The notes: generated by a model from the letters alone, not told the origin. Positions 26,731-36,462 are shown, counted from the stretch's first letter. The stretch: 64,000 nt of DNA from Bacillota bacterium (GCA_023405135.1 JAEXYZ010000042.1:1-64000); one strand, 5' to 3'. Translations and numbers: made by a program.

Positions 26731-28996
26731 AAAACGTACGATTGATGAGTTATTGAAGGAATGGCAGTACGATGAAGAGCTAAAACAAAATATTGTCCAT
26801 TGGCAAACGTTAGAAGCAAAACCTGCTCGCTATGCACCATTTCCAAAGGAGCTTCATCCTTCCATTCAAAAGGCATTAGTCGCTCGGGGTATAGAACAGC
26901 TATATACTCATCAGCGAGAAGCCTTTGATTTTGCGCAGCAGGGAAAATCCTTCACAGCTGTTACGCCAACAGCTTCAGGGAAGTCCCTTTGTTATCATTT
27001 GCCGGTTTTACAAAAAATATTAGAAGATCCATCAAGTAGAGCAATTTACTTATTTCCAACAAAAGCTTTAGCTCAGGATCAAAAAGCAGATTTAAATGAA
27101 TTAATTGAGCTGATGGGGGAAGAAGTTTTAAGCTACACATACGATGGAGATACAGCTCCGGCAATCCGACAAAAAATTCGAAAAGCTGGACATGTCGTAA
27201 TGACTAATCCGGATATGCTACATTCGGGAATATTGCCGCATCATACAAAATGGGTATCTCTCTTTGAAAACTTAAAATATATTGTCATTGATGAATTACA
27301 TACATATAAAGGTGTGTTTGGAAGTCATGTAGCCCATGTTATTCGAAGACTTAAAAGGATTTGTGCCTTTTATGGAAGCGATCCGATTTTTATTTGTACA
27401 TCGGCTACAATTAAAAACCCAAAAGAGCTAGCTGAAAATTTAACAAATTCGAAACACGAATTAATTGCGAATTCAGGTGCTCCTGTTGGTAAGAAGACGT
27501 TTCTATTTTATAACCCTCCAATAGTCCATCCAACATTCGGTGTAAGACGGAGTAGTATTTTAGAAGTACGTGATTTAGCAACTAGATTATATGAGGCTGG
27601 TATTCAATCAATTGTATTTGCAAAATCACGTGTACGAGTAGAAATGCTTGTTACATATTTAAAAAGTCTTACAAAGAATAAGATTAAAGACGAATCGATT
27701 CGCGGATATCGAGGAGGGTATTTGCCAACTGAACGTCGGGCGATTGAAAAGGGCTTAAGAAATGGCACAATACAAGTTGTGGTCAGTACAAATGCCCTAG
27801 AATTAGGTGTTGATATAGGTCAATTGCAGGCTTGTATAATGACGGGCTATCCTGGTAATATAGCGAGTGCCTGGCAACAAGCTGGTAGAGCGGGGAGAAG
27901 GCAGGATTCCGCTTTAATTATTTATGTCGCGAATTCAACAGCGCTCGATCAATACGTTGTCCAAAATCCAAATTATTTATTAGGAAGTTCACCAGAAGAG
28001 GCATTAATTAATCCGGAAAACATACTTATTTTAATGGACCATTTAAAATGTGCTGCCTTTGAATTACCATTTTCAATGACAGATCAATATGGTGAATTTG
28101 AAGTACAGCAATTATTAGAGTTTTTACAAGATGAGGGAGTATTAGTAAAAACGAGCTCCCAATGGTTTTGGATGAGCGAGCGTTTTCCAGCCCATGAAAT
28201 TAGTTTGCGATCCGCTTCTCAAGAAAATGTTGTTATAATTGATCAAACGATTCCAGCAGGTACGAAAGTAATTGGGGAAATGGATACGTATAGTGCCATG
28301 ACACTATTACATGAAGAGGCCATCTATCTTCATCAAGGAACCCAATACCAAGTAGAAATTCTTGATTGGGAGGAGAAAAAAGCATATGTAAGGGAAGTCG
28401 ACGTAGATTATTTTACAGATGCGAATTTAGCAGTTGAATTAAAAGTACTAAACGAAGATAAAAGTGCAACTTTCAAAACGGCAACAGTAAGCTACGGTGA
28501 TATTAGCATACTAGCAATCCCAACTATATTTAAAAAAATACGATTTCAAACTCATGAAAATATAGGTTCCGGTAAGATTCATATTCCACCGTTAGAAATG
28601 CATACAAATGCAACGTGGATATCCTTTAATTTACCTGAAAATTGGTCCGAGGAAATGTTAACAGATGCTTTAACAGGGGCTGCTTATGCAATCAGTTCGT
28701 TCATTCCTTTGTACTTACAATGTGATCGCAGCGATTTATCAGTGGTGCCACAAGTAAAATCTGTTCATAATGACAAACCAACTTTATTTATTTATGACAG
28801 TTATCCAGGTGGAATCGGTTTAAGTGAAAGAGTGTACGATATTATAGTGCCAATTCTTGAAGAGACAATTAAACATGTTCGAAACTGTCCATGCCAAACA
28901 GGATGTCCTTCATGTATTGGCGCGCAAGATAGTTTAAATGAAAGTAAAAGTAAGGTTTTAAAAGTTTTATCGATACTATTAAGTGAGATAACGTGA
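26717..28996 (+). CDS. mrfA: DEAD/DEAH helicase YprA (MrfA)
   Basis: This is a helicase of the B. subtilis YprA/MrfA family, shown there to act with MrfB in repair of mitomycin C damage. The 759 residues include Walker A TPTASGKSLCYHLPV, a DEAH-type box in IVIDELHTYKG, CTSATIKNP, and the late motif QQAGRAGRRQDSALI. A C-terminal DUF1998-like zinc-binding segment has four cysteines (CPCQTGCPSC). GAGGAGG gives ATG 26717. It is followed five bases later by mrfB. Confidence 0.93.
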   Translation: MVFSKKRTIDELLKEWQYDEELKQNIVHWQTLEAKPARYAPFPKELHPSIQKALVARGIEQLYTHQREAFDFAQQGKSFTAVTPTASGKSLCYHLPVLQKILEDPSSRAIYLFPTKALAQDQKADLNELIELMGEEVLSYTYDGDTAPAIRQKIRKAGHVVMTNPDMLHSGILPHHTKWVSLFENLKYIVIDELHTYKGVFGSHVAHVIRRLKRICAFYGSDPIFICTSATIKNPKELAENLTNSKHELIANSGAPVGKKTFLFYNPPIVHPTFGVRRSSILEVRDLATRLYEAGIQSIVFAKSRVRVEMLVTYLKSLTKNKIKDESIRGYRGGYLPTERRAIEKGLRNGTIQVVVSTNALELGVDIGQLQACIMTGYPGNIASAWQQAGRAGRRQDSALIIYVANSTALDQYVVQNPNYLLGSSPEEALINPENILILMDHLKCAAFELPFSMTDQYGEFEVQQLLEFLQDEGVLVKTSSQWFWMSERFPAHEISLRSASQENVVIIDQTIPAGTKVIGEMDTYSAMTLLHEEAIYLHQGTQYQVEILDWEEKKAYVREVDVDYFTDANLAVELKVLNEDKSATFKTATVSYGDISILAIPTIFKKIRFQTHENIGSGKIHIPPLEMHTNATWISFNLPENWSEEMLTDALTGAAYAISSFIPLYLQCDRSDLSVVPQVKSVHNDKPTLFIYDSYPGGIGLSERVYDIIVPILEETIKHVRNCPCQTGCPSCIGAQDSLNESKSKVLKVLSILLSEIT

Positions 28997-29000
28997 TCCT

Positions 29001-30248
29001 ATGTCGTATGAAAATAAAATGATGCAGTTAAAACAAATGCTTGGGAAAAAGAAGGAAGTAGTGAAGGAAAAACCTGTCTTTCAAAAACCAGATAAACCAA
29101 CCTATATTGCAAAATGGCAAGAGGCAGGATTAACTGTAGTGGAAAATGATTTTGGTGTGTTATTTAAACGGCAGGTCGAGTACCCGCTCCATTATAAACA
29201 TGGTCATTATGAGTTAAGCTTATTTTTTGATGCACTTGAAAAATGGCAATTGACTGAAATGGAACATCCTTATTTAATCGATGTAGATGAAGACGTACTT
29301 TTCTTTGATACAGAAACAACTGGTTTAAAAGGTGTCGGAACAAATATATTTTTACTTGGACTATTAGAACCAACCGAAAATAGCTTTATTTTAAATCAAT
29401 ATGTGTTAGCTGATCCAGCTAATGAAGCAGCTTTATTATTTGAATCAAAGTTTTGGCAGCAGTCAAAAACCATTGTCTCCTACAACGGAAAAAGTTTTGA
29501 TTGGCCTCAGCTTGAAACGAGATGGACTTTAAATCAACAATTCTTACCAAAACTAAAAGTTCCAAAACAAATTGACTTGTTACATAGCACAAAGCGAATA
29601 TGGAAAAATAATTTGGAAAGAATGAAATTAACACAAGTAGAAGAAGAGAAGTTAGGTTTTAAACGAAATGGAGATATTCCAGGATTTTTAGCTCCTATTA
29701 TATATACAGATGCAGTTAAAAGCGGAGATGCCAATAACTTGATGAAGGTACTCTATCATAATGAATGGGATTTATTATCCCTTGTCACACTCTATATCCA
29801 TTCTACAAATCTATTACTTGAAAATGATTTAGAGGAAGCTGCTACAACCTATACAAACATCGGGAAATGGTATGGGGACTTAAAACATCAGCAGCAAAGT
29901 GAGCAAATTTTAATCAACGTTACAAATGAATTTAACGACGAAGAAGCTGGCCTTGCCTATTATTATTTAGCATTTCAGCAAAAACGAAATAAACAATATG
30001 AAGAGGCAGAACGATCATTTGAAAAAGCTTTAAAAGTTGTAACATCAAGAGAAAAACTTAAAGTTTTAGAACAACTTGCAATTTTAAATGAGCATCAATT
30101 TAAACGATATGAAGATGCATTAGTTTACGCTGAAGAAGGATTGCGTCTTATTCGTACAAGTCCTTTATTAAAAAAAGAGCAACAAATGAAACAACTTGAA
30201 CAATGGAAAAAAAGATATAGAAGGATTGAAAAGAAACTAGGGAAATGA
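29001..30248 (+). CDS. mrfB: YprB (MrfB) exonuclease with TPR-like C-terminus
   Basis: The 415-residue protein has a DEDD-type 3'-5' exonuclease domain (about 95-260). Motif I is FFDTETTGLKG, motif II lies in SYNGKSFDWPQL, and the last acidic motif is in HNEWDLLSL. A tetratricopeptide-like C-terminus (about 275-400, EEAERSFEKALKVV) follows. In B. subtilis it is the partner of MrfA in mitomycin repair. There is no strong ribosome site, so translation is probably coupled to mrfA. Confidence 0.9.
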   Translation: MSYENKMMQLKQMLGKKKEVVKEKPVFQKPDKPTYIAKWQEAGLTVVENDFGVLFKRQVEYPLHYKHGHYELSLFFDALEKWQLTEMEHPYLIDVDEDVLFFDTETTGLKGVGTNIFLLGLLEPTENSFILNQYVLADPANEAALLFESKFWQQSKTIVSYNGKSFDWPQLETRWTLNQQFLPKLKVPKQIDLLHSTKRIWKNNLERMKLTQVEEEKLGFKRNGDIPGFLAPIIYTDAVKSGDANNLMKVLYHNEWDLLSLVTLYIHSTNLLLENDLEEAATTYTNIGKWYGDLKHQQQSEQILINVTNEFNDEEAGLAYYYLAFQQKRNKQYEEAERSFEKALKVVTSREKLKVLEQLAILNEHQFKRYEDALVYAEEGLRLIRTSPLLKKEQQMKQLEQWKKRYRRIEKKLGK

Positions 30249-30313
30249 TTAGTAATTTCCTGAAAATTTAAAAATAATTTCCCGGGTAAGCGCATTTTTT
30301 GACATTTAAATAG

Positions 30314-30340
30314 AAATGTGATTAAAATAATCACATTTTG
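30314..30340 (+). terminator. Terminator after mrfB
   Basis: AAATGTGATTA (30314-30324) pairs with TAATCACATTT (30328-30338), ending in a short T-run. It closes the yppE-mrfA-mrfB unit. The TGTGA and TCACA half-sites are nine bases apart, not six, so it is not a standard FNR box. Confidence 0.6.
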
Positions 30341-30390
30341 CAAAAATATGTCGCTATCAAAGTTCCTTTCAATCCCTTTTATATCACTTA

Positions 30391-30401
30391 TATGCTATAA
30401 T
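30391..30401 (+). promoter_or_regulatory. Extended -10 promoter of gpsB
   Basis: TATGCTATAAT holds a perfect TATAAT (30396-30401) with an upstream TG, so a strong -35 is not needed. It lies 37 bases before the gpsB start. Confidence 0.6.
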
Positions 30402-30437
30402 CGAGATATGTACGTATCGGATGGAAGGGCGATGTGA

Positions 30438-30734
30438 ATGGAAATTAAATTAAATTCAAAAATTATATTGGAGAAAGAATTTAAAAAGTCAGTAAAAGGT
30501 TATAGTATCGATCAAGTAGACCAATTTTTAGATCAAATTATGGAAGATTATGACGCATTTGAAAAAGTTGTTGAAGAATTGCGTGCTGAAAATAAACGTC
30601 TTAAAGAAGAATTAGAAAATACAGCAGTTAGAAGACCGCAAGTACAACAACCAGCAGGAAATACGAATTTTGATATATTAAAACGTCTATCAAATCTAGA
30701 AAAGCATGTATTTGGTAGCAAACTATACGAATAA
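30438..30734 (+). CDS. gpsB: Cell division protein GpsB
   Basis: GpsB is a DivIVA-like coiled-coil adaptor that moves PBP1 between division site and side wall. At 98 residues it has the usual length. The DivIVA-like N-terminus is [20 protein letters not shown] with [11 protein letters not shown] coiled coil covers about 30-65, and the C-terminal trimer motif is [20 protein letters not shown]. It sits immediately before rnpB, as in B. subtilis. Its likely partner PonA is in the same window. Confidence 0.96.
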   Translation: MEIKLNSKIILEKEFKKSVKGYSIDQVDQFLDQIMEDYDAFEKVVEELRAENKRLKEELENTAVRRPQVQQPAGNTNFDILKRLSNLEKHVFGSKLYE

Positions 30735-30748
30735 TCTCTTAAAGGATA

Positions 30749-30777
30749 TTGTATTTATCCGTTTTTTTTAGTATAAT
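30749..30777 (+). promoter_or_regulatory. rnpB promoter
   Basis: TTGTAT (30749-30754), a 17-base spacer, then a consensus TATAAT (30772-30777). The predicted start near 30784-30787 agrees with the 5' strand of RNase P helix P1. Confidence 0.8.
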
Positions 30778-30786
30778 ACTTTTATC

Positions 30787-31186
30787 ATAGTCAAATTCGA
30801 GTAATCGCTGCAACTCATTACGAAGTTGTAGAGGAAAGTCCATGCTCACACGGCTCTGAGATGACCGTAGTGTTCGTGCTTACTGAAAAAATAAGGTAAG
30901 GCAAGCATAAGCTTGACGGCGGAAGGAAAACCTAAGTCTTTTGATATGGTTGACACTTCCTGAAAGTGCCACAGTGACGTAGCTTCATTGGAAACAGTGA
31001 AGGTGGAACGAGGTAAACCCCACGAGTGAGAAACCCAAATTATGGTAGGGGCACTCTCCTGAAGGAACTGAACGGATGGAGGGACGAAAGATTTCTTTCG
31101 TAGATAGATGATTACTACCCGGTTCGTACGAGGTTTTTTAGCCGCTTGAGTACTCGGGAACAAAACATGGCTTATGAATTTCTATG
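30787..31186 (+). ncRNA. rnpB: RNase P RNA (type B)
   Basis: This is the catalytic RNA of RNase P, about 400 nt. Conserved parts are visible: GTAATCGCTGC, GAGGAAAGTCCATGCTC (P4 5' strand), GACGGCGGAAGGAAAACC, AACCCAAATTATGGTAGGGG, and ACAAAACATGGCTTA near the 3' end (P4 3' strand). The ends pair as P1: ATAG.CAAATTC with GAATTT.CTAT. Its place after gpsB and its form match the Bacillus type B RNA. Frames across it are artefacts. Confidence 0.95.
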
Positions 31187-31207
31187 ATTTTAAATTTTAT
31201 TAAGTGA

Positions 31208-31352
31208 TTGCCTCTTTCGGTTAGAGGGAATATAACGATAAAATGTATTAAGAAATGTTCATTCGATTGGATGGACGTTTAAAGCTACGTAACCAATAAG
31301 AGCGTTATGCTGATATTGATAGGCTCTCCATCAATTTGGAGAGCCTTTCTTT
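31208..31352 (+). promoter_or_regulatory. Riboswitch-like leader of the GGDEF-EAL gene
   Basis: The promoter TTGCCT (31208-31213), 17 bases, TATAAC (31231-31236) starts an RNA near 31243. It has stem GTTCAT/ATGGAC (31257-31276) and stem CAATA-AG-AGC...GCT-GA-TATTG (31294-31318). A terminator follows: AGGCTCTCCA (31321-31330) with TGGAGAGCCT (31337-31346) and TTCTTTT, 20 bases before the gene. GATGGA (31270-31275) can pair with TCCATC (31327-31332), an alternative to the terminator. The junction GGACG...AAAGCTACG recalls the GEMM-I c-di-GMP aptamer. The usual GCAAAC strand is not seen, so the ligand is open. Confidence 0.45.
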
Positions 31353-31372
31353 TAGAGATAGGGAGAGTTTAG

Positions 31373-33112
31373 ATGAGGGAAGTAAACAATGAGATAACTA
31401 AGGAAAATAGTTATTATCCAGATCATGTTGTGATGAAAATTTTTGAAAATGTATCTGAAGGTATTATGGTAACAGATGTAGATAAAAAAATTTTAGTCGT
31501 AAATCCCGCATTTGAAATTGTGACCGGCTATAAAAGTGATGAGGTAGTTGGCAAAAAACCTACAATATTGCAATCAGGTGTTCATGAACGATCATTTTAT
31601 AATGATATGTGGAAATGTATTTATGAACATGGCGTATGGCAAGGAGAAATATGGAACCGTCGTAAAACGGGCGATATTTATCCGGAGTGGCTAACGATTG
31701 TGCAAATAAAAGATAATTATGGAAACGTTACTAACTATTGTGGTATTTTTACTGACTTATCTGAAAGAAAAATAGTCGAAAGTGAACTAGAAAAACGTGC
31801 TTTAACTGATTCGTTAACTGAAGTAAATAATCGATTTGCTTATTTAAAAAAGATGAATTCACTTTTGGAGTCCTCGAGTATTATATCAAATCAGGTTCAA
31901 CACGCTGTATTCTTTTTAGATTTAGATCGATTTAAACAAGTAAATGATACACTTGGCCATACAACGGGTGATTTACTATTAGTTGAAATTGCACAGCGTA
32001 TAAGAGATTTATTAGAACCTAAAGATATACTTGCAAGATATGGTGGAGATGAATTTGTTATTACATTAACGAATATAAACCATCCTAGAGAAGCGGCCAA
32101 ATTTGCCGAAAAAGTCATCCGTGAGATTGAAAAGCCCGTTTTAATAAATAATCAAGAAATCTTTGTTTCAACAAGTATAGGAATAAGCATTTATCCGCAT
32201 GATGGGGATACAACAGAAGAGCTTGTTAATCGAGCTGATAAAGCAATGTATTTTTCTAAACAAAATGGACGTAATGGTTTCTCATTTTATTTCGAAGACT
32301 TGAATATTGATACAAGGCGTGTAATCGTTCTTGATTCAGAATTAAGAAAAGCGATTGAAAATCATGATTTCACGTTATATTATCAACCAAAAGTTAATAT
32401 TGAATTAAATAAAGTTGTAGGATTAGAAGCGTTAGTACGATGGAACAATGAAAAATTAGGTTTCGTTTCGCCAGGAGAATTTATTCCATATGCAGAAGAA
32501 ACAGGGCTTATTATTCCAATTAGTGAAATCATTTTGGAAAAAGCTTGTGAAGATTTGGCTAAACTAAGACTAGCTGGCTATTCGAAATTATCCATTGCCA
32601 TCAATATTTCGAGCATCCACTTCCAACAACAAAACTTTTTAGACTCAATCCAAAAAATATTGGAAAAAAATAATACATCTGCACAAAACTTTGAGATTGA
32701 AGTTACTGAAAGAACGGTAATGAATAGTGATGAAGATACGATTCGAAAACTAGTTCGTCTTAAGCAATTAGGATTTAAGCTTTCGATTGATGACTTCGGA
32801 ACTGGCTACTCATCTTTAAGTTATTTAGTTAGATTTCCGCTTGACTATTTAAAAATAGACCGTAGCTTTATACAACATATTGTAACATTAGATGATAAAC
32901 AGGCTGTTGTAGATGCGATTATTCAAATGGCACACCGATTAAACATGCAAGTAATAGCAGAGGGCGTTGAAAGTGTTCAACAACTGAACCTATTACAAGA
33001 AATGGGTTGTGATTATATTCAAGGATACTATTATAGTAAACCGGTCCCAATGGAGGGATTAATTGAATTTTTACAACTATGGGAATATGAACACCAAGGA
33101 GAAATTGAGTAA
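31373..33112 (+). CDS. PAS-GGDEF-EAL cyclic-di-GMP enzyme
   Basis: The 579-residue soluble protein has a PAS/PAC sensor (about 20-135, VSEGIMVTDVDKKILVVNPA). A GGDEF domain follows (about 145-310) with an intact YGGDEF active site and the DLDRFKQVND metal motif. The EAL domain (about 325-575) has the signature GLEALVRW and loop DDFGTGYSSL intact. Both synthesis and breakdown of c-di-GMP therefore look possible; the net direction cannot be read. There is no membrane helix. It lies between rnpB and ypsC and overlaps the latter by one base (TAATG). It may be switched by the leader at 31208-31352. Confidence 0.93.
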   Translation: MREVNNEITKENSYYPDHVVMKIFENVSEGIMVTDVDKKILVVNPAFEIVTGYKSDEVVGKKPTILQSGVHERSFYNDMWKCIYEHGVWQGEIWNRRKTGDIYPEWLTIVQIKDNYGNVTNYCGIFTDLSERKIVESELEKRALTDSLTEVNNRFAYLKKMNSLLESSSIISNQVQHAVFFLDLDRFKQVNDTLGHTTGDLLLVEIAQRIRDLLEPKDILARYGGDEFVITLTNINHPREAAKFAEKVIREIEKPVLINNQEIFVSTSIGISIYPHDGDTTEELVNRADKAMYFSKQNGRNGFSFYFEDLNIDTRRVIVLDSELRKAIENHDFTLYYQPKVNIELNKVVGLEALVRWNNEKLGFVSPGEFIPYAEETGLIIPISEIILEKACEDLAKLRLAGYSKLSIAINISSIHFQQQNFLDSIQKILEKNNTSAQNFEIEVTERTVMNSDEDTIRKLVRLKQLGFKLSIDDFGTGYSSLSYLVRFPLDYLKIDRSFIQHIVTLDDKQAVVDAIIQMAHRLNMQVIAEGVESVQQLNLLQEMGCDYIQGYYYSKPVPMEGLIEFLQLWEYEHQGEIE

Positions 33113-34239
33113 TGACAAAATTTCAATTAGTAGCAACTGCTGCAATGGGTCTAGAATCAATTGTTGCAGAAGAAGTACAAGGATTAGGATACGAAACGCG
33201 AGTAGAAAATGGAAAAGTATATTTTGAAGGTGATGAGACGGCGATTGCAAGATGTAATCTATGGTTGCGTGTTGCAGATCGAGTAAAAATCGTCGTAGCA
33301 GAATTCCCAGCACATACTTTCGATGAGTTATTTGAGAGCACGAAAGCAATTGAATGGGAAAAATATTTACCTGTTGACGCAGCATTCCCTGTCTCAGGAA
33401 AATCGGTCAAATCTAAATTGTTCAGTGTTCCCGATTGTCAAGCAATCGTTAAAAAGGCAATTGTAGAACGTATGAAATTTCATTATAAACGTTTAGGGTT
33501 TTTAGACGAATCAGGTGCAACATATAAAATTGAAATTTCGATTTTAAAGGATGTTGCAACATTAACGATTGATACATCAGGAGCTGGATTACATAAACGA
33601 GGTTACAGACAATCACAAGGGGAAGCTCCATTGAAAGAAACATTAGCAGCAGCTTTAGTAAAAATTTCAAAATGGAGTCCGAGTAGACCATTTGTAGATC
33701 TATTTTGTGGTTCGGGTACAATTCCACTAGAAGCTGCAATGATTGGACAAAATATCGCACCTGGATATAATCGTGATTTTATTTCAGAACAATGGAATTG
33801 GATGTCTTCAAAAATTTGGGATGATGCTCGTAATGAAGCAGACGATTTAGCTAATTATGATCAACCTCTAGAAATTATCGGTTCAGATATTGACCATCGT
33901 ATGATAACAATAGCGCAAAGCAATGCATTAGAAGCTGGGTTTGCAGATTTGATTACGTTTAAACAAATGCAAGCTTCAGACTTTACAACAAAGCTTATGG
34001 ATGGCGTTATTATTTCAAATCCACCATATGGAGAACGTATCGGTGAAAAAGAAGCAATCGAACAAGTCATCCGTGAATTGGGAGCAGTTATGAAGCAATA
34101 TCCAACTTGGTCTGTATATTTGCTTTCTTCGATGGAAAACCTTGAAGCATTGTATGGAAAACAAGCAACAAAAAAACGCAAATTATTTAACGGATTTATT
34201 CGCACTGACCTTTATCAATTTTGGGGTCAAAAATCGTAA
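33112..34239 (+). CDS. ypsC: 23S rRNA guanine-N2 methyltransferase family protein YpsC (THUMP domain)
   Basis: The 375-residue protein has an N-terminal THUMP RNA-binding domain (about 45-155) and a SAM-dependent methyltransferase domain (about 165-375). The SAM motif is FVDLFCGSGTIPLEA and the catalytic motif is SNPPYGER. It is the RlmL N-terminal type, which makes m2G in 23S rRNA. ypsC follows rnpB in B. subtilis too, here with a c-di-GMP gene put between. It overlaps that gene by one base. Confidence 0.9.
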   Translation: MTKFQLVATAAMGLESIVAEEVQGLGYETRVENGKVYFEGDETAIARCNLWLRVADRVKIVVAEFPAHTFDELFESTKAIEWEKYLPVDAAFPVSGKSVKSKLFSVPDCQAIVKKAIVERMKFHYKRLGFLDESGATYKIEISILKDVATLTIDTSGAGLHKRGYRQSQGEAPLKETLAAALVKISKWSPSRPFVDLFCGSGTIPLEAAMIGQNIAPGYNRDFISEQWNWMSSKIWDDARNEADDLANYDQPLEIIGSDIDHRMITIAQSNALEAGFADLITFKQMQASDFTTKLMDGVIISNPPYGERIGEKEAIEQVIRELGAVMKQYPTWSVYLLSSMENLEALYGKQATKKRKLFNGFIRTDLYQFWGQKS

Positions 34240-34274
34240 CTAGTAAATAGTTACTGAACTGAATACAATACTTT

Positions 34275-34304
34275 AAACGGAAGGATGAAACATTCCTTCC
34301 GTTT
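34275..34304 (+). terminator. Hairpin after ypsC
   Basis: AAACGGAAGGA pairs perfectly with TCCTTCCGTTT over a short loop. No long T-run follows, so termination may be partial into the downstream helicase gene. Confidence 0.5.
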
Positions 34305-34348
34305 CGAATGTCTAAAATAGACATGTTGAATTGAAGGAGTTAAAAATA

Positions 34349-36250
34349 ATGAGACAGTCTTTACCATTTGAATTATCGAAAGATCGCTCTTTTTTTGAAT
34401 CCTTTGGCGATTGGCTGGGCGATGTATTATATGATGAATTGCCAGAAAAAGGATTTGAATGTCGTGACGAACAAATTTTCATGGCATACCAAATCGAACA
34501 GGCATTAAAGGAAAAAAATGTACTATTTGCTGAAGCAGGTGTTGGAACAGGGAAAACAATCGCCTACTTATTACCTGCAATATCCTATGCACGCTATACA
34601 GGTAGACCAGCATTAGTAGCGTGTGCAGATGAAACGTTAATTGACCAACTCGTTAAAGAGGGCGGCGACATTTATAAACTAACAGAGCATCTTGGATTAA
34701 CAATTGATGTTCGATTAGCAAAATCACGAAATCAATATTTATGTCTAAAACGTTTTGAAGAAGCAGAAAAAGTGGTAACAGAAGAATGGATTGATGATAT
34801 CGCAATGACGATTCCAGACAGTGTGTACAGTCAAGGGTCAATGTTGACAGTTAATCCATATGGTGTACGAAGTGATTATCCTACAGTAAGTGATGAGGAT
34901 TGGCAAAAAGTTAATTTTAATGCAATTATGCAATGTTCTGTTTGTGATATGCGCAACCGTTGTGGGTTAACATTACATCGTTCCCATTATCGACAATCTT
35001 CGGATTTAATTATTTGTTCTCAAGATTTTTTAATGGAGCATTTAGCAACAAAGGAATCACGAGAACGAGAAGGTCAATTGCCTTTATTACCAGAAGTTTC
35101 AATGATTGTTTTAGATGAAGGACATCTTCTAGAATATGCAGCACAAAAAGCAATGACTGTTAAAGTACAAAGCCATACAATTGTGAATTTGTTAGAACGC
35201 CTTATGGTTGATGGAGTTCGTGAAAGAACTTTGTATGCAATGGAAAAATTACAAGACGATCATGAATTATTTTTTGATCAGCTTCGAGATGATGTTGTCC
35301 CTTCTGAAGAAGACCGAAAAACAATCCAAAAATCACAGCGTCTGTTAGCATTAGGAAAACAATTAATTAAAGATGTTGAGCAACTACTGGAAGATTTTGT
35401 ATTTGAATCTGAATTGTATATGATTCCTGAATACGAACTAAACATGGCTGAAGAGTTTTTAGAACAATATGAATCGGCTATTCGGATTTTTGTTGCTCAA
35501 GGTGATGCGGTAGATTGGTTAGAAGAAACAGATGGGGAAGAAACGTTAGTTATTATGCCAAGACTTATAACTGATGTGCTTGAAGAAAAATTATTCTCAA
35601 AGAAAATACCAATTGTGTTCTCTTCTGCTACATTATCTGTTAATAAAGACTTTTCATATATCGCCTATAGTTTAGGTATTAAAAAATATCAGTCCTTTAG
35701 TGTACCTTCACCATTTGATTATGATGAAGTAATGAAAATTTACTTACATGAAGTAGAACAAAAACAAAAAGTGGCGAAAGTAGAGCAACTGTTAAAAGAT
35801 GGCCAGAAGACGTTAATTTTATTTAAATCTAAACAAGCAATGCTTTCATTTAAATCGAATTTATCAATGATGGCGCGGTTAACAGTCGCTTTTGAAGGAG
35901 ACCGTGAATTATCGGCAATTATTCGTGATTTCCAAGAGGGTACTGTTAAAACGTTATGTTCGTATCATTTATGGGAAGGGTTAGATTTACCAGAAGAAGC
36001 ATTAACACGTGTGATTATTTTCGACTTACCATTCCCACCACATGATCCATTATTTGATGCAAAACGAGCTTTTGCTGAAAATTCATTTGAAGAAGTGGAA
36101 TTACCGTTTATGCAACTACGATTGCAGCAAGGGATGGGTCGACTAATTCGTACTTCGAATGATTATGGTGATATCCATATTCTACTAAATGAAGAAGAGA
36201 AAAAACTTATTCCAGAATTTATTGATATCCTACCTGTACAACCTAAATAA
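34349..36250 (+). CDS. ypvA: DinG-family ATP-dependent helicase YpvA
   Basis: The 633-residue XPD/DinG-like superfamily 2 helicase has Walker A EAGVGTGKTIAYLLPA, a Cys cluster suited to a [4Fe-4S] (YLCLKRF, then CSVCDMRNRCG), and DEGH box IVLDEGHLLEYA. The last motif is QQGMGRLIRTSNDYGD. Unlike DinG at 12973 it has no exonuclease domain. The start is ATG 34349 with AAGGAG at 34334-34339; the in-frame TTG 34331 contains that ribosome site and is unlikely. It presumably unwinds damaged DNA. Confidence 0.9.
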   Translation: MRQSLPFELSKDRSFFESFGDWLGDVLYDELPEKGFECRDEQIFMAYQIEQALKEKNVLFAEAGVGTGKTIAYLLPAISYARYTGRPALVACADETLIDQLVKEGGDIYKLTEHLGLTIDVRLAKSRNQYLCLKRFEEAEKVVTEEWIDDIAMTIPDSVYSQGSMLTVNPYGVRSDYPTVSDEDWQKVNFNAIMQCSVCDMRNRCGLTLHRSHYRQSSDLIICSQDFLMEHLATKESREREGQLPLLPEVSMIVLDEGHLLEYAAQKAMTVKVQSHTIVNLLERLMVDGVRERTLYAMEKLQDDHELFFDQLRDDVVPSEEDRKTIQKSQRLLALGKQLIKDVEQLLEDFVFESELYMIPEYELNMAEEFLEQYESAIRIFVAQGDAVDWLEETDGEETLVIMPRLITDVLEEKLFSKKIPIVFSSATLSVNKDFSYIAYSLGIKKYQSFSVPSPFDYDEVMKIYLHEVEQKQKVAKVEQLLKDGQKTLILFKSKQAMLSFKSNLSMMARLTVAFEGDRELSAIIRDFQEGTVKTLCSYHLWEGLDLPEEALTRVIIFDLPFPPHDPLFDAKRAFAENSFEEVELPFMQLRLQQGMGRLIRTSNDYGDIHILLNEEEKKLIPEFIDILPVQPK

Positions 36251-36253
36251 CTT

Positions 36254-36295
36254 AAAAGCAAAAGGTCAAATATAGGGGACCTTTTGCTTTTTTAT
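36254..36295 (+). terminator. Terminator after ypvA
   Basis: AGCAAAAGGTC pairs with GACCTTTTGCT, then TTTTTTAT follows. Strong and standard. Confidence 0.85.
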
Positions 36296-36462
36296 ATCCT
36301 TTCAAACAATTTCTATATTTCTATTTTAATAGTTTTAATAATAAGGAGAGGAAGTTGACAAACTCAATTTAAAGTTGTATTTAAAAAGAATGTTTTAAGG
36401 GGAATAAAATCATTGAATAATGATTTTAAATATTTTAAAATTGTTTTCATGTGGAGAAAGTG

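Noticed and set aside
30314..30338. FNR box before gpsB
   Set aside because: TGTGA and TCACA are nine bases apart rather than six and form an ordinary terminator stem after mrfB.
30846..31163. 105-codon frame antisense to rnpB
   Set aside because: The region is RNase P RNA; the frame is chance.
12973..36250. Two DinG-type genes as a recent duplication
   Set aside because: They differ in domain make-up (only the first has an exonuclease) and in motifs; both are known as separate genes in Bacillales.
36340..36380. Possible small gene after AAGGAGAGG upstream of the cbaA end
   Set aside because: The TTG frame stops after five codons.
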